The position numbers and the translations under genes were made by a program. A stretch of DNA of 64,000 bases from Chitinophaga pinensis. GTDB lineage: Bacteria > Bacteroidota > Bacteroidia > Flavobacteriales_D > Crocinitomicaceae. The stretch is from assembly GCA_945902745.1 (NCBI GenBank), contig CAMDNE010000001.1:124001-188000 (forward strand), read 5' to 3'. Below are positions 60,903 through 64,000 of this stretch, one piece after another. Below the pieces are notes generated by a model. It was not told the DNA's origin. It ran no database searches and was given only the letters and a program-made list of their open reading frames with translations. Within the stretch, counting starts at the first letter, position 1; every line of letters begins with the position of its first letter.

Positions 60903-62579
60903 ATGGCAACTTTAACAGATTTAGAAATTGCACAAAGTGCAAAAATCACTCATATTAACGAAATAGCTGGAAAGCTAAATGTTTCATTAGATGATTTGGA
61001 ACATTACGGAAAATATAAGTCCAAGCTTCCATTAAGTCTAATTGATGAAAACAAAGTTGCTCAAAGTAATTTAATACTTGTAAGTGCTGTTAATCCGACT
61101 CCAGCGGGAGAAGGAAAAACGACAGTTTCTATTGGTTTAACAGATGGTTTAAATAAAATTGGTAAGAAAGCAATGGTTGTTTTACGTGAACCATCTCTTG
61201 GCCCAGTTTTCGGAATGAAAGGTGGTGCAGCTGGCGGTGGATACTCACAAGTGATCCCAATGGTAGATATTAACCTTCATTTCACAGGAGACTTTTCTGC
61301 AATTGAAAAAGCAAACAACCTTCTAGCAGCATTGATTGATAACAACATTCAGAACAAAACATTCAACCTGAATATTGATCCTCGTACAATTGTTTGGAAA
61401 CGAGTGATGGACATGAACGATCGTTCGTTGCGTCACATCATTATCGGGATCGGTGGAACTGCTAACGGGATACCTAGAGAATCAGGATTTAATATCACAG
61501 CAGCTTCTGAAGTAATGGCAATACTTTGTTTAGCGAAAGATTTTGCAGATTTGAAAACAAGATTAGGGAATATTTTTATTGGGTATACATTCGATAAACG
61601 TCCAGTTTATGCGCGTGAATTGAAAGCTGAAGGTGCGATGGCTTTGTTGTTGAAAGATGCAATCAAACCAAACCTTGTTCAAACGCTAGAAGGAAATCCA
61701 GCGATTATTCACTGTGGACCATTTGCGAATATTGCTCAAGGAACAAATTCTATCGTTGCAACAAAAATGGGAATGTCATTGAGTGATTATGTCGTTACAG
61801 AAGCAGGATTTGGAGCTGATTTGGGAGCTGAGAAATTCTTGGATATCAAATGTCCAGTTGGTGGGTTAAAACCAAAAGCGATTGTTCTTGTTGCGACTGT
61901 TAGAGCGTTACGTCATCACGGTGGTGCAACTCCTCCAGAGTACAATACGCCAAACATGGAGTATATCGCTAAAGGATTTGAAAACCTTGAAAAACATATT
62001 GAAAATTGCAAGAAATTTGGCTTAACTCCAGTTGTTGCAATCAATAATTTCTTCTCTGATTCAGATGCTGAAATTGCATATGTGGTTGAGAAATGTGCTG
62101 CATTAGGAGTAAAAGCTGTTCTGTCTAAAGGATGGGGTGATGGAGGAAATGGTACAATGGATCTGGCTAGAGCTGTTGTTGATGTTGTTGAAAGCAAAAC
62201 AAATAATTACCACCAATTATACGATTGGAGTTTATCAATAGAAGATAAAATTAGCACGATTGCTAAAGAAATATATGGAGCGATAGACGTGACCTATTCT
62301 CCAAAAGCGAAAAATCAATTGAAAGAATTTGACAAACTTGGAGTGAATGGTTTCCCAGTTTGTATGGCAAAAACGCAGAAATCGTTTTCTGATGATGAAA
62401 AAAGAGTGGGGCGACCAAGAGATTTTAAAATCAATATCCGCGAGTTTGAATTAGCAAATGGAGCTGGATTTGTTGTTGCTATTGTTGGCGACATGATGAG
62501 AATGCCTGGTTTGCCTGCTGTTCCTGCTTCTGAAGGAATGGATATTGACAATGATGGAAACATTACAGGACTTTCATAA
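60903..62579 (+). CDS. fhs: Formate--tetrahydrofolate ligase
   Basis: It makes 10-formyl-THF from formate, THF and ATP. The 558-aa protein begins LTDLEIAQSAKITHINEIAGKL and has the phosphate loop NPTPAGEGKTTVSIGLTDGL, REPSLGPVFGMKGGAAGGGYSQVIPMVDINLHFTGDF, HCGPFANIAQGTNSIVA and the C-terminal MMRMPGLPAVPASEGMDID. Together with FolD it feeds formate carbon into the folate pool. It starts a block with fdhD and a formate dehydrogenase subunit (16-bp gap). Confidence 0.97.
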   Translation: MATLTDLEIAQSAKITHINEIAGKLNVSLDDLEHYGKYKSKLPLSLIDENKVAQSNLILVSAVNPTPAGEGKTTVSIGLTDGLNKIGKKAMVVLREPSLGPVFGMKGGAAGGGYSQVIPMVDINLHFTGDFSAIEKANNLLAALIDNNIQNKTFNLNIDPRTIVWKRVMDMNDRSLRHIIIGIGGTANGIPRESGFNITAASEVMAILCLAKDFADLKTRLGNIFIGYTFDKRPVYARELKAEGAMALLLKDAIKPNLVQTLEGNPAIIHCGPFANIAQGTNSIVATKMGMSLSDYVVTEAGFGADLGAEKFLDIKCPVGGLKPKAIVLVATVRALRHHGGATPPEYNTPNMEYIAKGFENLEKHIENCKKFGLTPVVAINNFFSDSDAEIAYVVEKCAALGVKAVLSKGWGDGGNGTMDLARAVVDVVESKTNNYHQLYDWSLSIEDKISTIAKEIYGAIDVTYSPKAKNQLKEFDKLGVNGFPVCMAKTQKSFSDDEKRVGRPRDFKINIREFELANGAGFVVAIVGDMMRMPGLPAVPASEGMDIDNDGNITGLS

Positions 62580-62594
62580 ATAGAAGTTTTCTGA

Positions 62595-63440
62595 ATGAAA
62601 ATTGAACTTTATAACGGTGTTTTATACAATGGAATAACATTCTCTCAATTGGAGGATGTTATTTCCATTGAAGTTCCCTTGAGTATTGCTGTAAATGGAA
62701 TTCCTTTCACAGTAACAATGCAAACTCCTGGAAATGAAAAAGAATTGGTTAGAGGGTTATTGTTCGGTGAAAATGTATTCAGAAGTCAAAAAATACAACC
62801 AAAAATCGAAATCTCAGAAGTAAATAAAGCAGGACATATTACAGCTGTAAATGTTGTTATTCCAATTGAATTAGTGTTAAAGGATTTTGCTGGAACAAGA
62901 AACGTGATCTCTTCCTCTTCATGTGGCGTTTGTGGTAAAACATCTTTGGAAGAAGAAGAATGTATTATCATTTCTAATACAGAAATCTTAAAAGCAGAAA
63001 TAGTTCCGGAAATGTTCGAAAAAGTTAGTGTTGGACAGAAAAATTTTCAAAAGTCTGGTGGAACACATGCTGCAGGAGCATTTACAATTGACGGAGAATT
63101 ACTAGTGCTACAAGAAGATATTGGAAGACACAATGCTGTAGACAAAGTAATTGGTTATTTAATCAATACTAATCTTCTACACAAAGTAAAATGTATCACT
63201 GTAAGTGGACGCATTTCATATGAAATTGTAAGCAAAATAAAATCGGCTGGAATTCCATTTTTAGCTGCCGTTTCAGCTCCTTCTTCACTAGCGATTGACA
63301 ATGCACAAGAGGCTGGAATTACATTGATGGCTTTCTGTAGAAATAATAAATTTACTATTTATTCAAATCCTCAAATGGTTGAAATTGGTGCAAATCAATT
63401 GAAAGCAAATGAGGTTAAAGTTAAAACTGATGTCAAATAA
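62595..63440 (+). CDS. fdhD: Formate dehydrogenase sulfurtransferase FdhD
   Basis: FdhD transfers sulfur from a cysteine desulfurase to the molybdenum/tungsten bis-MGD cofactor of formate dehydrogenase. The 281-aa protein has the active CxxC in [19 protein letters not shown], the cofactor-binding segments [13 protein letters not shown] and [17 protein letters not shown], and [34 protein letters not shown]. It overlaps the next gene by 11 bp, so FdhD and its client complex are co-translated. Confidence 0.95.
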   Translation: MKIELYNGVLYNGITFSQLEDVISIEVPLSIAVNGIPFTVTMQTPGNEKELVRGLLFGENVFRSQKIQPKIEISEVNKAGHITAVNVVIPIELVLKDFAGTRNVISSSSCGVCGKTSLEEEECIIISNTEILKAEIVPEMFEKVSVGQKNFQKSGGTHAAGAFTIDGELLVLQEDIGRHNAVDKVIGYLINTNLLHKVKCITVSGRISYEIVSKIKSAGIPFLAAVSAPSSLAIDNAQEAGITLMAFCRNNKFTIYSNPQMVEIGANQLKANEVKVKTDVK

Positions 63441-64000
63441 TTTAAGTCATCTATTAGGTCGAAAAGGAACTGATAAGAATTTATTCGAAGAGCTCGGAAT
63501 TGCTGCTTCTAAAACGGGTACACCAAGTTCTGAAGCAATGGATAAATTGCACGAAGAATTTCTAGTCGGAAAATCAACTGTTTATGGAACGGTTTCCTTT
63601 TATGATTTTTTGAAACCAGAAAATCAAGGTAAAAAAGCATACGTATGCAACGGAAGTGTCTGCATGATTGCTGGAACTCAAAAAGCTGTGCATGAAAAAT
63701 TAGAAACTCAATTCGAAGCGAAAGAAATAGGTGAAATGTGTTGTTTGGGGCGTTGCCATGAGAACAGTGCTTTTCATATTGATGGGAAAAATTATTCTGG
63801 AAAGGACATCAATCAAATTGAAGCAATTAAAAATGGGGATAAGACGACACTTGAAACATACAATGTTGGAAGTATTGGAAATCTAATTTTGACCAAAGAA
63901 TACGGTTCAATTAGTGAATATTATAAAATCTTTACCGATTGTATTTCGAAAGATTCAAAAGAATTATTGGTTCACCTGAAAGATTCAGGATTACGTGGTA
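63430..64000 (+). CDS. NuoE-NuoF-type formate dehydrogenase beta subunit, 5' part
   Basis: The gene starts at ATG 63430 inside the fdhD 3' end and is open to the right edge (190 codons), so it is missing from the track. The first ~120 residues form a thioredoxin-like [2Fe-2S] domain: [22 protein letters not shown] and [12 protein letters not shown] hold the four Cys ligands. A linker follows, then [16 protein letters not shown] and [12 protein letters not shown], which begins a NuoF-type FMN/NADH domain. The fused order matches beta subunits of NAD-dependent formate dehydrogenases. The catalytic alpha subunit presumably lies beyond the window. Confidence 0.85.
   Translation, partial: MSNNLSHLLGRKGTDKNLFEELGIAASKTGTPSSEAMDKLHEEFLVGKSTVYGTVSFYDFLKPENQGKKAYVCNGSVCMIAGTQKAVHEKLETQFEAKEIGEMCCLGRCHENSAFHIDGKNYSGKDINQIEAIKNGDKTTLETYNVGSIGNLILTKEYGSISEYYKIFTDCISKDSKELLVHLKDSGLRG

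Overview
The window is a chromosomal segment of an AT-rich (roughly one third GC by eye) Bacteroidetes bacterium. The best guess is a flavobacterial lineage close to Fluviicola or other Crocinitomicaceae, but the family is an inference. Evidence for the phylum is type IX secretion (T9SS) C-terminal sorting domains of types A and B, SprB-like repeats, starts preceded by A-rich tracts rather than Shine-Dalgarno sequences, -7 boxes of the form TAnnTTTG, and Bacteroidetes-typical families (DUF4293, Bacteroidetes-type ParC, DUF6272/SiaB-like). No rRNA, tRNA, CRISPR array, transposase or integrase gene was found.

Layout. 1-4.3 kb: minus-strand housekeeping genes (methyltransferase, pRiA4b-like protein, CCA-adding enzyme, threonylcarbamoyl-AMP synthase, TrmD), with repeat-rich gaps. 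4.4-13 kb: secreted M14 peptidase, TerB-like and TfoX-C small proteins, a 1154-aa PNGase F-related/LamG T9SS protein, an acyltransferase and lhgO. 13-20.5 kb is an accessory region. It holds a secreted protein inserted between lhgO and a 57-bp copy of the lhgO 3' end, an SDR/DUF2805 pair, and two modules that look like integron gene cassettes without an integrase (CALIN-like), one carrying a DUF4242-OsmC pair and the other an unknown secreted protein. 20.8-28.2 kb: an AI-2E-type permease, then a methionine/sulfur cluster. This cluster has a SAM-I riboswitch, a 41-aa Cys/Met-rich leader peptide, metX, hom, two half-size YeeE/YedE thiosulfate-type permeases, OsmC and a MetZ-type sulfhydrylase. 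A dispersed three-hairpin repeat brackets it.

28.4-46.4 kb: FKBP isomerases, folD, a disulfide-less flavoprotein, a YkgJ-type cysteine cluster protein, a 1684-aa T9SS type-B adhesin with nested repeats, a SiaB-like kinase, an eIF1-like factor, pyrR-pyrB, a STAS protein and RNase Z. 46.6-60.4 kb: topoisomerase IV (parE-parC), SIMPL protein, porin, rocD, phosphohexomutase, aroC, DUF4293 and ABC-F genes. 60.9-64 kb: a formate/one-carbon block (fhs, fdhD, and a NuoE-NuoF-type formate dehydrogenase subunit cut by the window edge).

How genes work together. Hom and MetX supply O-acetylhomoserine, the YeeE/YedE pair probably imports a reduced sulfur compound, and MetZ forms homocysteine, under apparent SAM and Cys/Met sensing. 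Fhs, FolD and formate dehydrogenase connect formate to the folate one-carbon pool and to CO2. The strongest candidates for something new are the cassette-like modules at 16.6-18.9 kb and the riboswitch-plus-leader-peptide arrangement at 22.5-22.9 kb.
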